Notes: generated by a model from the sequence alone, not told the origin. A stretch of 64,000 nt of DNA from Apophysomyces variabilis (GCA_002749535.1 MZZL01000405.1:310001-374000); one strand, 5' to 3'; positions 46,818 through 58,934 are shown, counted from the stretch's first letter. Numbers and translations are program-made.

Positions 46818-48932
46818 GCCTGTTTGTAAAGGAAAGTATAGGTAGAAAGAAACTAAGAAGAAAGGGAAGGGAAAGGAAAAAGGAAAAGCTCGGCAAGTAT
46901 TTAGTGGTTACGCCAACTCTGGCCCTAACAATGGGTGGTACAATGCTGCCTCATGCTCGTGAAGTGCTCACGCTGTGCACTAATCAGGGCTTGAAAAGCA
47001 TGCTTACGATTGCTTTCTCTGATCGATTCGTCCGTACAGCATGTCTGATTAAAGCACGGACCTCTTTGACGGCGTGAACTTTAGAAGCTTTGTTGTTGGG
47101 AAAGATCTAATTCATTGCTTGGACGTTGTTTTCCCTTTGACCTTTGTAGATCGCGGAGAACAAAAGTTGAACGTGGTACGAACTGGGGAACATGACCATT
47201 TCCTTTTGATTCTTGTCCTTCCATCGCTAATTGTCTATGCTTCACAATGTGTGCAATGTTCTGATTTTTTCTCTTCTCCATCATGTTGAACCATGTAGAT
47301 ATATATAGAGATTACTACAACAGTAAGTCTGCCGGAAATATGAGCTCCGCATGTTGCTTGCCGTTGAATGGGATCTTACGATGAGAGATTCCATTTTTAA
47401 CATCAGCCGAACTAGTTCAGATACACCTGCTTTCTTTTTTTTTTCTCCAGCATTCCCACACGTGTTCTGGACTAACACTTAAAATGAAATGCCTCTAGAT
47501 CTTTCGATTTTTAGGATCCATGGCCATACCGTTCATCCTTATCTCTATTCATCTCAATCCAAGCATATCGATGAAAATAAATATGAAATTGGTCATAGAC
47601 ATGTACAGAACATTGAATGACATTTAACAATTGGATATGTAAAGTTACATATCCTACGTCTAATTGCATATAAGCAAATATTGCAAGATGCCATATAGAT
47701 AATTGAATACTGAAACCTCTCTTCATCATTCTTTTTGAGTGTAGGACAAGGCTATTTTGAGCGTTGTAGCCACATATCTTGCATTTTATTGTTCCGATTA
47801 TACTCGGGCAAGATTCGGTCAGGAAAAACTTGTATCACTAAGACGCTTGACGTTCCCGTTAGAGATGTTCAGAGGCTGAAAGCAATTAACTTTTTCACGA
47901 AAATTGCTGTGACACGAGAACGCAGCTAGGAAGCGGACAAACAATCATTCATTACTGCTCATTAGCGGACCGTTACCCCACTTCCCTTAAAGTGATCTTA
48001 TGATTGCTCACTGCGTTGGGAACCACAACACAAACTGCCTCTATTCAGGCGAAATGGAAACTCTCAGCTTATAACTTGGACTAATGTATTTTTCTGCGTT
48101 AATTTCATCGCCCTAAAGCTTTTGATAGCTTAAAAAACTTTAGCATACAGCTGCTTTGTTTTGCAGATTTATCAAATTTCACACTAATGGAAAGAAAATT
48201 GAGGTTAAAAACAAGGTCGTCTTTTTTAATGGCATTTGGATTGCAGATCATTAATGCCGTTATTATAGTAAAGTAATGAAAAGGCATTCAGCAATGATGG
48301 CTCGGATATGTTTTTGTTTTTGGTCTGTGCTGGTTATCCACTTCCTGTAAATTGTTGCTTATCTATACCGCCCGTCATCGGAAAATAGAAAGTTCACCAT
48401 TGGACAAAGACAGAAGGCACCAAGCCAGCTGAATAAGGCAAATCTACAGTATAGTTTGTTAACATCGCTCTTTCGCTGGGACCCATTCAGATAGCGGAGT
48501 GATCGAGCGAGTCGATGTGGGATTTTTTTTTCTTCGTTCTTTTTTCCCTGGATACCAAATGTGGCATGGTAACGCTTGATATCAAAAGCCGCTCCAATCA
48601 GGTTCTCTACCATGACCAAAGGAAGACTCCGAGTCCTTCGGATTAGATTTGGACAAAGCCCTTCATTGACCGATTAAAACCAACAGACGTGCCAAACTTT
48701 GAAAGGTGAAATGCTATATATTTTACGTAGACCTGATTTTGCTACTTGCCGAAGAAAGCTTGTTGTTGCATCAACATGAAGCAACCAGAACGTAACTGTT
48801 CATTGTTTAAGCAAGATTTGATCGTGGGAAACAGCGTGAGACCATAAATGCAACAGCATCTCCTTCATTTTTTACGTTTGCTTCATTTCTTCTTGCCTTT
48901 ATTTGTTTTTAATCTTAGAGACATTAAGAACA
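46818..48932. other. Long spacer, no supported gene
   Basis: More than 2 kb between two divergent genes. Short frames at 47074-47289, 47735-47929 and 48359-48619 lack domain signatures and splice context. Presumably the promoters of both neighbours. Confidence 0.5.
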
Positions 48933-50443
48933 ATGCGCTTGAACCCGCTTCATAGTACTACATCCTATTGGCTTGACTCGGCACCTTTTCAAACCCCTCC
49001 TGATGCACCACTTCCGTCGAAAGCAGACATTGTGCTTGTTGGAGGTATATACAACACGACCATCTATTGAAAAAAAAAATAAGGAGATTGTGTACGTGTC
49101 ACATGCATGTTTTCAAATAACATCCCATCTATTACTAGCGGGTATCACGGGCATGTCTACTGCTTACTGGCTACAACAGTTACGGCCGGATCTCAGTGTT
49201 GTTGTTATCGAAGCAAGAGGTGTTTCCAGTGGAGCCACTGGTCGCAATGGTAAACAACTTTGGTATTTTATACAGTTAACTGACAAAGCGATTGTTACAG
49301 GTGGCATTATTTGCCCTACGTTAAACGAGGATTATATGGATCTAATTCAGGCTTACGGTGTTGAATCCGCTAATCGCCTGATCGAATTCGACCATCGAAA
49401 CGTGGAAGCATTAAAAGAGTTTTTGAAGCAGCATGGAGATAACGATAAAGGTTGGTTTGATCCGGAACTGACATGGCAAAAACAAGGGATGATCCTTGCC
49501 TGGGCGAGTCCAGAAGAGGCCACCGAATCTCGCATTGGAGCTGAGCGCCTGGCCGAAACTTATAGTGAATACAAAGTGTTATCTGCCGAAGAAATCCGAG
49601 AGATCACCAAGTTGGATGGGTATTGTGGCGGTCTTCAGATTAAGACGGCTGGTGTCGTTTGGGCAGCAAAGATAGTGTTTTGCCTTGCGAGAGCCGTACA
49701 GAACCATGCAAGGATTGTCACACACACCCATGTGGATCATGTCAAACGTGTCGGTAATCTCTGTCAAGTGTATACCTCTCGCGGGGTTATTGAAGCTGGC
49801 CGCGTCGCCTACTGTACCAATGGATGGACACGAGATCTTCTCCAGCTTTTCCAGAACCATCTTGCTCCCGTACGGAACCAGGTATTAAGTTTCCGTGCAA
49901 GCCCCACCACCCCAAAAATGGATTTCTTGCTGAGCGCCAATCGAGGATACCAATACATGTCTCAACGACCTAATGGAGATATCATCATGGGAGGCATGCG
50001 CGATACTGTTGGGAATAAGCAACAATATGAAGACGACGATTCGACAATCAACCTGACCGTATCCAATGCTTTACGACAACATATGCGAGATACAATCAAG
50101 GTCAGCGACGTCCCAGATCGTGAGTGGACAGGTGTGATGGGCTTTAGCATGCGCGACGGCTTCCCGTTTGTGGGCGAACTCCATACGTTCGGGATGGATC
50201 GGCAGTTCATTGCTGCTGGTTTCACAGGCCATGGTAAGTAGAACAAATGCTGAGCACATCAATACATATGAAATTGACTTGTTTGCTTTTACTCAAACAA
50301 ATAAAGGTATGCCGCGAACATTCCTTTCCGGTCGTGCCTTGGCTCAATTGCTGACAGACCAGCCGCTGGATGACTGGTTCCCCGAGCAATTCCTGGTTCA
50401 CCATCCCTCTAGAGAATATTTACACAAAGAAAGTAAAATATAG
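48933..50443 (+). CDS. FAD-dependent oxidoreductase, DAO (amino-acid/amine oxidase) family
   Basis: Member of the D-amino-acid oxidase fold (PF01266), similar in outline to gamma-glutamylputrescine oxidase-like proteins; the substrate is unknown. ATG 48933 opens MRLNPLHSTTSYWLDSAPF. The FAD-binding motif VLVGAGITGMSTAYWL is split by the first intron. EARGVSSGATGRNGG, typical of this family, is split by the second. YQYMSQRPNGDIIMGGMRDT and WTGVMGFSMRDGFPFVGEL precede FIAAGFTGHG, which is joined over a third intron (donor GTAAGT) to MPRTFLSGRALAQLL. The stop is at 50441-50443. About 430 residues from four exons. No peroxisomal C-terminal signal: the end is KESKI. Confidence 0.85.
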
Positions 50444-50665
50444 TTTGTTCCGTGGATGTTCCCTAATTTCATTGTATTTGGATTTTATAAAATATAAAGT
50501 AAATATCGGAGGAACGTTGCAATAATGATAAAAGCAAGGATTTTGGATAGAAAGTAATGCTGTGATGAATCAATGTATAAATTGCAAGTAAGATAAAACA
50601 GTGGCTGACATACATGGGTTGCGGATGGAAAAACGGAAGGAAATAAAAATAGTAGAAGGAAGGAA

Positions 50666-51906
50666 CTAAAGACCGTACAGATACGTCGCGTAGATCACAA
50701 ATGCTGCGCCAAAAAGGAACGAACCACTCAACGTAAAATGGAAAAGCCACACGCTGATGAGGCTTGACAATATGATACTGATACTCGTAGCAAAGCCTTT
50801 GAGAATGTTATCTGCATATTTGACTACCAAGGCGACGATGAGACCACCACATGCTTGGATGGCAATCACTAGCCATGTAAGAGGCGTATAATTAACAAAG
50901 AAACCTTTTTCTGCAATGGTTGCTCCGTCCTGCAGGAGAACGACGAAGACTAAGCCAAGAATTACCGAGAAAAAGGCCATCTGGATATTACGGATCCACA
51001 ATTGATTCTGCGCCGTTTCATCCGGACGAGCCGAATTTCGGTCATTCTCCTCATCATCGTTATCACCCATCGGCATCATGTTCTTACTCTCTTCATCTTC
51101 AGCTTCTGAATTCGATGATTTCGCGGGTGACTTGAGAATCTTTTCGAAATACACTCCAGCCAAACCCGATAACACACAAGCCATCAAGACGGCAGTGAAT
51201 CCTTGAAGATTCGATTGGTTACCGATGTCGGATACGGTGACAGTTTCCGATTCCGTTTCGCTGCTTGTGAAATAGGCAAGAACAGATAAAGATGCATCCT
51301 TCGGCATGACCACCAGTGCAATACCAATCGTTAACAAACCAAGAGCGATCCATTTGAGACGCGTGAGAGATCGATGCAAAATAACGACACTGAAGAAAGC
51401 AGTAGTCAAAATCTTAAGCTGATAAGTTACTTGAAACGTAGCGGCATCGAGGTTCGTGGCAGCGACGTATTGCAAGTTGTTCTATAAAAAAGATTTTAAT
51501 AGGCGCACAAATCTATTTAGAGTAGAAAGGAAAAAAAAGTTTATGGCACTTGTATGCGTACCTGGATAAGATAAAGTGTTGCTGGAATCGCAAGCTTTGC
51601 ACTTTCGCGCCAATTCAAGATCAGTTCTCGATGTAATAGTGTAGTGAGTCGATTGAGCGAACGGTGATGCGGAAGTGGAATGAAGTACAGAACGGCCACA
51701 CAGACGATGGTTTTGATCACTTCGCTCATAACGACGGCTGTTGATGCAAGGTATCTTTTGTCTTCGGGTGCACTAGCGCGAGTGTATCGCATCACCAGAA
51801 TGAGTGCGCTATTTTGGACCACAAGAATAAGAAGGGAAAGGTACTTGAGCGGGATCCCGCCCAAAAGAGAATGACCGTCTATTGGGCCCAACAAAAAGAG
51901 GATCAA
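50666..51906 (-). CDS. Nucleotide-sugar transporter (SLC35A/UDP-galactose type)
   Basis: A Golgi or ER antiporter bringing UDP-sugars into the lumen for glycosylation. The main exons are 51541-51906 and 50666 to about 51481. Signature segments are LVVQNSALILVMRYTRA, STAVVMSEVIKTIVCVAVLY, NNLQYVAATNLDAATFQVTY, QLKILTTAFFSVVILHRSL and GFATSISIILSSLISVWLF, all standard for the SLC35A group. About ten membrane helices are interrupted by a long acidic Ser/Asp/Glu-rich loop (AEDEESKNMM...DDEENDRNS). The frame is open up to 51906 with a TTG, and a splice acceptor precedes it, so the first exon with the ATG is probably further upstream and was not resolved. Substrate preference is not decidable here. 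Confidence 0.85.
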
Positions 51907-52950
51907 GTAAGTCTACATTGAACTACGGTTTCCTTAGGAAGGTCTAAAGGGATAACCAGCCCCTTGTCTTTTAGCTTTACCCATGAGGTGAATGAAAAGG
52001 AAGAGAGAACAGAAAGGGTCTTCGATTTCCAAAATGAAGCAAGCCCACTAAATATGTGGTGTTTTAATTTTTAAGTGCCGCACGTTAATCTTGGCTCTCG
52101 TGCGCTTTCTTGCCAGATCTACTAACTGTAAGTAGTAAAAGAAATCAAAAAAAAAGTAGCTCTGGAAATAAAGATCAAAATAATTGGATCAGAAACTGGT
52201 GAAAGGAAACCTAAAGGAGGGACAATAGAAAACAAAGTTAAATAATGATGGGAATAGCAACCGTTTGAAAGGGGAGAAAGAGAAGGAGAGGACCAACTAA
52301 AAGCTGGGAACACAGAGATTAGCATGGCAAAACTAGGAAGCATTCATGGAGTGGCACACTTTATCAAGACCGAGCAATCGACTGTGTGGAAATTGCTTGT
52401 GAACGTGCAGGTACTCGCACTTAGTGAACAACGTATGTATGTGCATTTGTGGCTGCACATGACCCGTTAATTCATTGCTGCTATTTCGGATCAATCATGT
52501 GGAATCTCAATCTCTCCCTTTGTTCTAATCACTTCTTCCTCGACGATATCTTAAGCTCATTGACTTGATAAATACCTTTAGCACGGCTGAAGGGAAAAAA
52601 AATTATGGTAGGCACGCACTTGGTGGAGAACAAAGCAACATTTGTTGTTCACGAGGTTCCAGTTGCCTGCAGGCGCGTATAGTGAGTCTGGCTGGCTGAA
52701 GGATGAGCTGGTGGAACTCAGGGTTAAAGCGCGCCAAACAGGGGACAAAGTGGTTTGGGTCCTTTATCAAAATTTATAGAGGTATTGGTTAAGGAAACTG
52801 AAGGGTACTAAGTCCAGCTTCGTTGTCAAGAGTGGAACTGGAAGATTAACATTGTTATCATAACACCTTCTATTTAAACCTATATTCGTAGTATAACTTT
52901 TTCAGATGACCCGTACAAGATGGGATATTTTATATTGGATGCGATTACAA
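51907..52950. other. Intergenic, including the probable first exon of the transporter
   Basis: A minus-strand ATG near 52005 (MGKAKRQGAGYPF) could begin the transporter gene, but the phase does not fit a clean junction. Otherwise no gene is seen. Confidence 0.4.
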
Positions 52951-54322
52951 TCAAAACAAAGCATGGGTAGGATCAAAAAGAATAGAAAGCGATTCCCCAA
53001 AATGAATGCGTCGGATGGCTTCAGAAAAGATGGGAGCAACGTCAAATACTTCGAGCGCGGGGCTCCTTGCGTGCTGTTCTTGTGGGATTGAGTTGCTTAC
53101 AACTAAACGATCGATGGCGCTTTGCTCAATGTTTTCCATAGCATTAGACGAAAGAAGAGCGTGGCTCACAATAGCATAGATCTTCAATGCACCGTTATCT
53201 CGCAACATTCTAGCAGCTTTTGTGATAGTGTACGACGTATCCGCAATATCATCAATCAAGATGCACTCCTTTCCACGAACATCGCCAACTAACATTAGAT
53301 CTTTTTTCTCGGTGGTGATTTGTCGCCGTTCTTTGTGAATTAAGGCAAAATCCATGCATAGGGTTTCGGCAATGGCAGTTGCTCTGTTGTGCTAATGAGT
53401 CTCGACCACATCGCAAATTCGGCATTTTTTTTGCCTCTATGACTTTACCTCTTGGCACCTGGAAAGAAAACGATCAATATCACGCAGCTACGCACAGTGC
53501 AACCATTTTAATCCGCACTTACCGCCAGCATCAGGTGAAACAATGACAGCATTTTGATAATTGGGGATATTGAGCCGGATATGCTTAATCATTAAAGGCC
53601 GGCTGATGAGATTATCCACAGGACAATCAAAAAATCCCTGGAACTAGACATGCCCATAATGAATACTGTGAGATCCATAATAAACCTTACTTGAGCATCA
53701 TGCAAATCCATTGTAATAATGTGATCCGCACCTAGATTGTTGGTAAGAGAAATGTGGTGGGTTCTCTCAACTGCACATCATTAATGAACTTACCTGCACA
53801 GGTTAGAAGATTAGCTATGAGTGTACCAGATCTTGCTAGCCATTCTCTGTATTGACTCTTGTTTTCATCGCCATATTGCTGTTCTTGCAAGGCGGTCTGA
53901 GCAAGGCGGTGCATTAACTGTTTTGTCACGTCTTCCATTTCATTCGTTTTTCCTGGTGTTGGTGGGTATTTTGGAGTAGCCGGTGGTAACCGAGCTAATG
54001 GTGCCCCGGACGCTTTAAAGGGCACATCGGCTTGGCGTGAATAAGGAAAATAGGGTATCACCGCAGTAATACGCTTTGCTGAGGCCACTTTGCAAGCATT
54101 AATCATAATAAGAAGTTCAATGAAGTTGTCATTAACATGACCACAACCGGATTGAATGATAAAAACGTCCCGTTCTCGAACCGATTCGTTAATTTCGACA
54201 CTGGTTTCGTTATTACTGAACTTTGAGAGCTTTGTTCTTCCGGGTGTGATACCCAGTCTGTTACATATGGCTTTAGTCAGGCTGGGATGCGAGGAACCGC
54301 CAAAGACTACGAGATTCCGCAT
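52951..54322 (-). CDS. Ribose-phosphate pyrophosphokinase subunit with inserted segment
   Basis: PRPP synthetase makes phosphoribosyl pyrophosphate for nucleotide, His and Trp synthesis. ATG 54322 gives [39 protein letters not shown] and [20 protein letters not shown] follow. After the conserved RQ the ATP-binding flexible loop is replaced by about 75 residues that are Pro-rich and then helical ([20 protein letters not shown] onward). The standard sequence resumes at [51 protein letters not shown] (catalytic loop) and [14 protein letters not shown] (PRPP-binding loop) follow; the stop is at 52951. Yeast Prs1 and Prs5 also carry non-homologous insertions, so this may be a comparable partner subunit rather than the classical catalytic one. 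Confidence 0.87.
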
Positions 54323-55330
54323 ACTGTTCGCTTTCAAGTGAACTTAAAAAGAAAAAGAGATAAGGAAAAAAAGTGTGGGGGAAAGGGAACTGAGTTGCAA
54401 GTAATCCAATGGCAATGGTGGCTTACGGAACGGAGATGGCTGACGCTTACGAGTCACCCCGCAATCTCCTTCGCAGTAGACACTTTTTGGTTGATTCTTC
54501 GATAGGCACTAAACTCACGGTCGAAATTTAAACAAAATATAAGAGGATTTATAACATGAACAAAATGAAAACACGTATATTTTTGCTCAAATGAGTGCAT
54601 TGGAAGTCTACACCTTTTCTATACAAGCTGATCTTTTGAGATATACCTTGTTACACAAGTTACAAGTTTTCCGACAACGATAGGACAAAGAGCATCTTTA
54701 TTCGGAATCAGGGTCTCAAAGGGTCAGACTTCATCCCGTTCTACGAGTCGGACACATTGAAAACAGATATAGGCATCTGACTCATACATATGTCGACTTT
54801 AGTCCATCAATTAGCACTATGTTCAAGGGCTTATTTCAAAGCATGGTAAGAAGGATCTGTCTGCAACTTATATCTATAGCTGAGTAATAGTTATCTCCCA
54901 ATATAAAGCCGGAATTTGACCTTGGACTTTGGATTACATCCTAATTTTGGAACTCATCGCATTTTGGTTGGGCAAAAAAGTAGGAATTTGAAGATATCAT
55001 TGGATGAAAAAATAAGATTCTGAGCGTTTGATTGGAAGAAAAAGGGGGATTGATTAGGATCGGAATGATCACTATTGAGCTGAGAGGGTTCCTATGAATT
55101 TGAGGTGTACGTGACACGAGGGGTACTGGCGTCACGTCTGTCATAAACATGCTGTAGTTAGGCCACCACCTCTTGAGCTAAGCTTTTGAACAGAGACTCA
55201 CACACGCTGTTTATCTTTTTACTCACTGAAAAAGAAAGCGAGGCCCAAAGGGCTGAGCCTAATTCTTAGAGAGACACATGTACATATACATACACCCTTT
55301 ATTTTTAATTTCTGATTTGTGTTTACCAGA
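54323..55330. other. Intergenic, no supported gene
   Basis: PRS upstream region followed by unassigned sequence. A minus-strand frame at 54941-55150 has no recognisable motif. The GC-rich motif at 55238-55259 is listed separately. Confidence 0.45.
55238..55259. repeat. GC-rich motif, copy 1 of 2
   Basis: GCGAGGCCCAAAGGGCTGAG followed by CC, containing the hairpin GCCC-AAA-GGGC. A close copy lies at 56694-56715. Probably a terminal or subterminal element sequence. Confidence 0.5.
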
Positions 55331-56285
55331 ACCTTGATGGCTTTGATCTGCATGCCCAGCAACAACGTCACTTTGCCGACTTCCTTTTGAACGTTGATGA
55401 TGGCCGTGTCCCACCAGATACGTACTCCTCTATCATATGAGCCTCATCATTTTCTCACTTATTTATGCAGTTCCAAATTCCGCTTATATTCTCCTCAACC
55501 CTCAGTGGAGCATACCCGGGTCAAGCGTTGATAACCTTATTGCCGCTATATACCACCCAGTACTCAACGCTATCCCTCCCATTGATACCCAACTTTTTAC
55601 TGATCGTGCTATCCTCACACCGAAAAATCTCCACGTAGAAATGATCAACAATATTATCACCAATTTATTCCCAGGAACAAGCCACGTTATAACAGCGCTG
55701 ATACTGTTGTCGAACGCGAACATCAAAATCAAGTGCCTGTAGACTTTTTAAATTGACTATCATTTGCAGGTAACTTCTATCTACTGTTCACCAATCCCCG
55801 GCAGTGAACCTATTTTTCTTAGCTCTTCCACCACATACCCTTAATCTCAAGACCAACATGCAGATCATGCTCTTACGCAATATGGATCCCAAGGCTGGCC
55901 CTTGCAATGGCACGCGCTTGATTATTCGAGCTCTACATCCGCGTATCATTGACGCTGAGATTGCTACTGGCAGATATGCGAGATCACAAATCTCCATATC
56001 TCGAATCAAGCTCATTGTTTCTGATACCAACTTGCCTTTCAGCATAGCAAGAAGACAGTTCCCAGTGAAGCCTGCATTCGCCATGACAATCAACAAAGCG
56101 CAAGGTCAGACCCTTAATCATGTTGGTTTATACCTTCCACAATCCATGTTTTCTCATGGTCAGCTATATGTCTGTCTGTCAAGAGTGACCGAAGCCTCCA
56201 AGTTGAGAATCATGTGTGAGTGGAATGATACCCATCAACCTATGATCAAAAACGTTGTATATCATAATGCTTTCCCAGCGTTGTA
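55331..56285 (+). mobile_element. Helitron Pif1-type helicase, C-terminal remnant
   Basis: Only the last third of a Helitron helicase is present, with broken frames. DLHAQQQRHFADFLLNV and DDGRVPP come first; then in another frame LIYAVPNSAYILLNPQWSIP and RAILTPKNLHVEMINNII. A stop and frame change near 55690-55800 are followed by LPPHTLNLKTNMQIMLLRNM and DPKAGPCNGTRLIIRAL, KPAFAMTINKAQGQTLNHVG and FSHGQLYVCLSRVTEASKL, ending at 56283-56285. The MLLRN-(L/M)DP...NGTRL and INKAQGQTL...HGQLYV.LSR motifs are diagnostic for Helitron/Pif1 helicases. No Rep domain or Walker A lies upstream, so the copy is 5'-truncated and inactive. Confidence 0.8.
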
Positions 56286-56377
56286 AAATAGCTTTTTTTG
56301 GTACAACTACTATTCCCAGTTATTCCCAATTACACTATGCAGCACATAAATATACATCCAATTCCACTATTACTATA

Positions 56378-56421
56378 CCTGGGGGCTTCGCCCCCCAGGA
56401 GTGCGAAGCGCAAACAGCTAG
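56378..56421 (+). mobile_element. Candidate Helitron 3' terminus (hairpin plus CTAG)
   Basis: A near-perfect hairpin CCTGGGGG-CTTCG-CCCCCCAGG (56378-56399) lies about 95 bases after the helicase stop. A smaller hairpin TGCG-AAG-CGCA follows, and then CTAG (56418-56421) next to T. Helitrons end in CTRR a short way after a hairpin and insert between A and T. The large hairpin is a little further from CTAG than is usual. Confidence 0.5.
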
Positions 56422-56693
56422 TCACCCTTTCTCTATTAAAGAAATGACTTTTGGTTACTCAGCTAAGCATTCCTATTGGCTCAATGGACAGCTTTTACGG
56501 GTTCCCGCTTTTACGCATTGTCATTGATAGCTGGAACTTTAGTTGAGTTTTACTGATTGAATGCTGGGATTCTGAGGTATTATTCTGCCCTCATCATTGC
56601 TGGCGGTACATTCTGAGTATATGGAGTTTTCACTATTTGCTCTGCTATTGCCGAGAAAATCAGTAAATTAGCGCGTGGGACAGAATATACAAC

Positions 56694-56715
56694 GCGAGGC
56701 ATAAAGGGCCGAGCC
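56694..56715. repeat. GC-rich motif, copy 2 of 2
   Basis: GCGAGGCATAAAGGGCCGAG followed by CC matches the copy at 55238-55259 in all but three positions. It precedes the proline-rich frame by about 300 bases. Confidence 0.5.
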
Positions 56716-56780
56716 GAAGATTATCTTAGTCAAAGCAATTTGATAGTGCCGGGGCTTGATTCACTGCATCCTTGGGGGTC

Positions 56781-56805
56781 CGGGGTCTCCCGGGGTCTCC
56801 CGGGG
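56781..56805. repeat. Tandem 10-base GC-rich repeat
   Basis: CGGGGTCTCC is repeated twice and followed by CGGGG, preceded by a partial unit. Short GC-rich repeats of this kind occur near transposon ends; no function is shown. Confidence 0.65.
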
Positions 56806-57007
56806 CTATATGGAAACGAATACTTTGCTTATATGTTGATTTACCAAACTAAAAGCAAAGAAAGTGTAATTTTCGGATCTGATTTGATAGGCCGTACAAT
56901 CATCATATCGGTAGAAAAAAATCTTTCAGTGTTTCTGAAAGCTGTATTGTTATTGTTGTCTTTTTTTTCGGATCTACTTTTCTATACACGTCTGCTTCTT
57001 ATTTATC

Positions 57008-57540
57008 ATGGCTGCAAACCTTAATAATCCCTCTGAAGGTAATTCAACAAGATATCCCTCTGTGGATAATTCCCTTCTTCGTCCCAACCGGCAAGTACGG
57101 TTCAATTCCGACCAATCTTGCCTAGACCTTCTTCAACATCTGTGCCTACTCATATGGACCAGATACAGTTTGTTAATCCTCATCAATATGGTCCTGTCCA
57201 GACCATAGTGCCTGTATTTCCTATGTATCGACCTCCCTCTATCGTTCCGTATCCATCGTCTTTACCTTACAATGCCATTCTATATCCGTTGTTTATACCT
57301 CCTGGCGCCATTGTGTATCCATGCTGTTTGCCTCCCCCTGGCATTGTATATCCAGCACCTGTGCATCCTATGACTCCTCATATGCCATCATTGACACCCT
57401 TGCCAATGGTCTCTGCGGCTCCGTCTCGACCTTCCGTGCGTTCGATCGCACCATGCCCACCTGCTAATGTCCTGCATGAGATCTCTTCCAGACCAGTAAT
57501 GTATGGCATTACACTATGTAGCAGGATTCACTTAAAGTAG
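57008..57540 (+). CDS. Proline/tyrosine-rich protein, possible transposon-associated ORF
   Basis: Not a known family. ATG 57008 starts MAANLNNPSEGNSTRYPSVD; a 31-base intron (donor GTACGG, acceptor GCCTAG) restores an open frame: TSSTSVPTHMDQIQFVN. The rest is rich in Pro and Tyr, with a loosely repeated (I/V)(V/L)YP unit: SIVPYPSSLPYNAILYP, GAIVYPCCLPPPGIVYPAP. It ends ITLCSRIHLK at 57540. No signal peptide or catalytic motif. It lies just after the GC-rich motif copy that also marks the start of the Helitron remnant, so it may be the first ORF of a truncated second element. It could also be a host gene. Confidence 0.35.
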
Positions 57541-58734
57541 TAAGAGTTCATTAAAGTTAGGGACTACTCACTTAAAGTAGGTAAGAATAACTGAATGTAG
57601 GGATGCTTAGTGATGTTTGCCAAGTCATTCGGAAGACCGCTTATTCATACGACAGGTAAAAACTCAATTAACTGCAAGCATCACTCCTTTCCTCTTCGAA
57701 CCGAATTCGACCCGCGCATAAACTAAACTTGGTTTGCCTCTACTCTTAATGGTAGTATATACTCTCAGCGTCAGCGGCTAGTTACTGGTAGTAACCCTTC
57801 GCACAACATAAGCAATAAGCTAATGACCATGGTTGACTTTGGAAAGCGGTGTGTAATAGCACTGTAGGCTATTCTTACGAAAGGTAGTTGTTGAAACAAT
57901 ATCATAAGGCAACGGCACTGATCTGAAATCTTGGAAACTCTATGGTTTTGTAAAGACGGATTTTTTATAACAAAGATGTTGAGATAATGGTTAATAATAC
58001 GTTTTATAAAGTATAAGGGGAAAAGGAAAAGAAGGAAAAACAAGAGAAAAAGCAAAGACGTCAACAAAGAAAAAAAAAGAGTGAAAAGGAGAAAAGCAAA
58101 GAAAAAGCAGGAGAAAGATTTTGTGTGATAAAATTAAAAGAAAGTAAGGTGACTATACTAGAAGACTAGGGCCTCATTCATCTTGCCATAAGGCCATACA
58201 AGGTGAAAGCGGTTATTCGAATCGAGATTCTGCACCAGTCCAACTTGGTTTTTTTAATCATATCTACTTCAATCATTCTCTCTCTTGCCAATGACCTCTT
58301 CTTCTTCAGTAATCATACTCATCTGAAATTGGGAAGTTCAAGTATTGATTGGAACTGCTGATCTTCCACATACACAAAGCCCGCTGTCACTTTTCTGATC
58401 TACTTGATTCCCACAAAATAGCATGAAATAAAAATGGTCTACAAGTAGCAACAGTTATCATCTGTCTCTCTTTCCTACTATTGTTTAATACACGTAATTC
58501 CATATTTTATAGTCCTAACTGGTTAACAGAGCGAGCATGGATAGCACAGGGACATAGATATAGGAATCGTTATCAAACGTAAACATTTACTAGGAAATGT
58601 CGCATCACGTAAAATATTGATTCCTCTCTTGGTTTTTCGCTTCTTTCTTCTTTCCCTTTTTTTCCCATCATTTTAATGCTTCCCGCAACAAGAGAAAGAA
58701 AGAACTACAAGCATCTACGTCTGCAGATACGCAG
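57541..58734. other. Intergenic with short direct repeats
   Basis: ACTTAAAGTAG occurs at about 57532 and 57571, with related ATTAAAGTTAG and TGAATGTAGG units between and after. From 58000 to 58130 the sequence is A/G-rich low complexity. No gene is supported. Confidence 0.45.
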
Positions 58735-58910
58735 TCGGATGACGATTTCCAACAATCTCTTCCACCCAAAGGGAAACCAAATATGAAGATCCAAGTGACT
58801 GAGTCCGAGCCAGGTACTGCACCTTGAACGTTGTTTTGTGATTCTTAACTTGAAGATAGGCCCTTCAACCCTTCCCAGCTCAAGCACGGTCCCTGCTCAG
58901 GATAATTCTT
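58735..58910 (+). pseudogene. Partial duplicate of the first two exons of the downstream gene
   Basis: SDDDFQQSLPPKGKPNMKIQ then VTESEP, a GTACTG donor, an intron of about 50 bases and GPSTLPSSSTVPAQDNS with a stop. It parallels SDDDFQPLPPPKRKRSTKNQ, ANDSEP, GTACTG and PSGHPSSSGDS at 58950-59128. Splice sites and reading frame are kept, but the copy ends in a stop, so it is a truncated tandem duplicate or an alternative short gene. Confidence 0.55.
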
Positions 58911-58934
58911 AGAAGAAATTTGAAGGGAAAAGAA

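Noticed and set aside
42156..50443. Secondary-metabolite cluster (two flavoenzymes near each other)
   Set aside because: No synthase, transporter or regulator between them, and they are separated by a kelch gene and 2 kb; proximity is not enough.
57771..58067. 98-codon minus-strand hydrophobic frame
   Set aside because: Leu/Phe-rich because of an A/G-rich low-complexity tract; no start context or homology.
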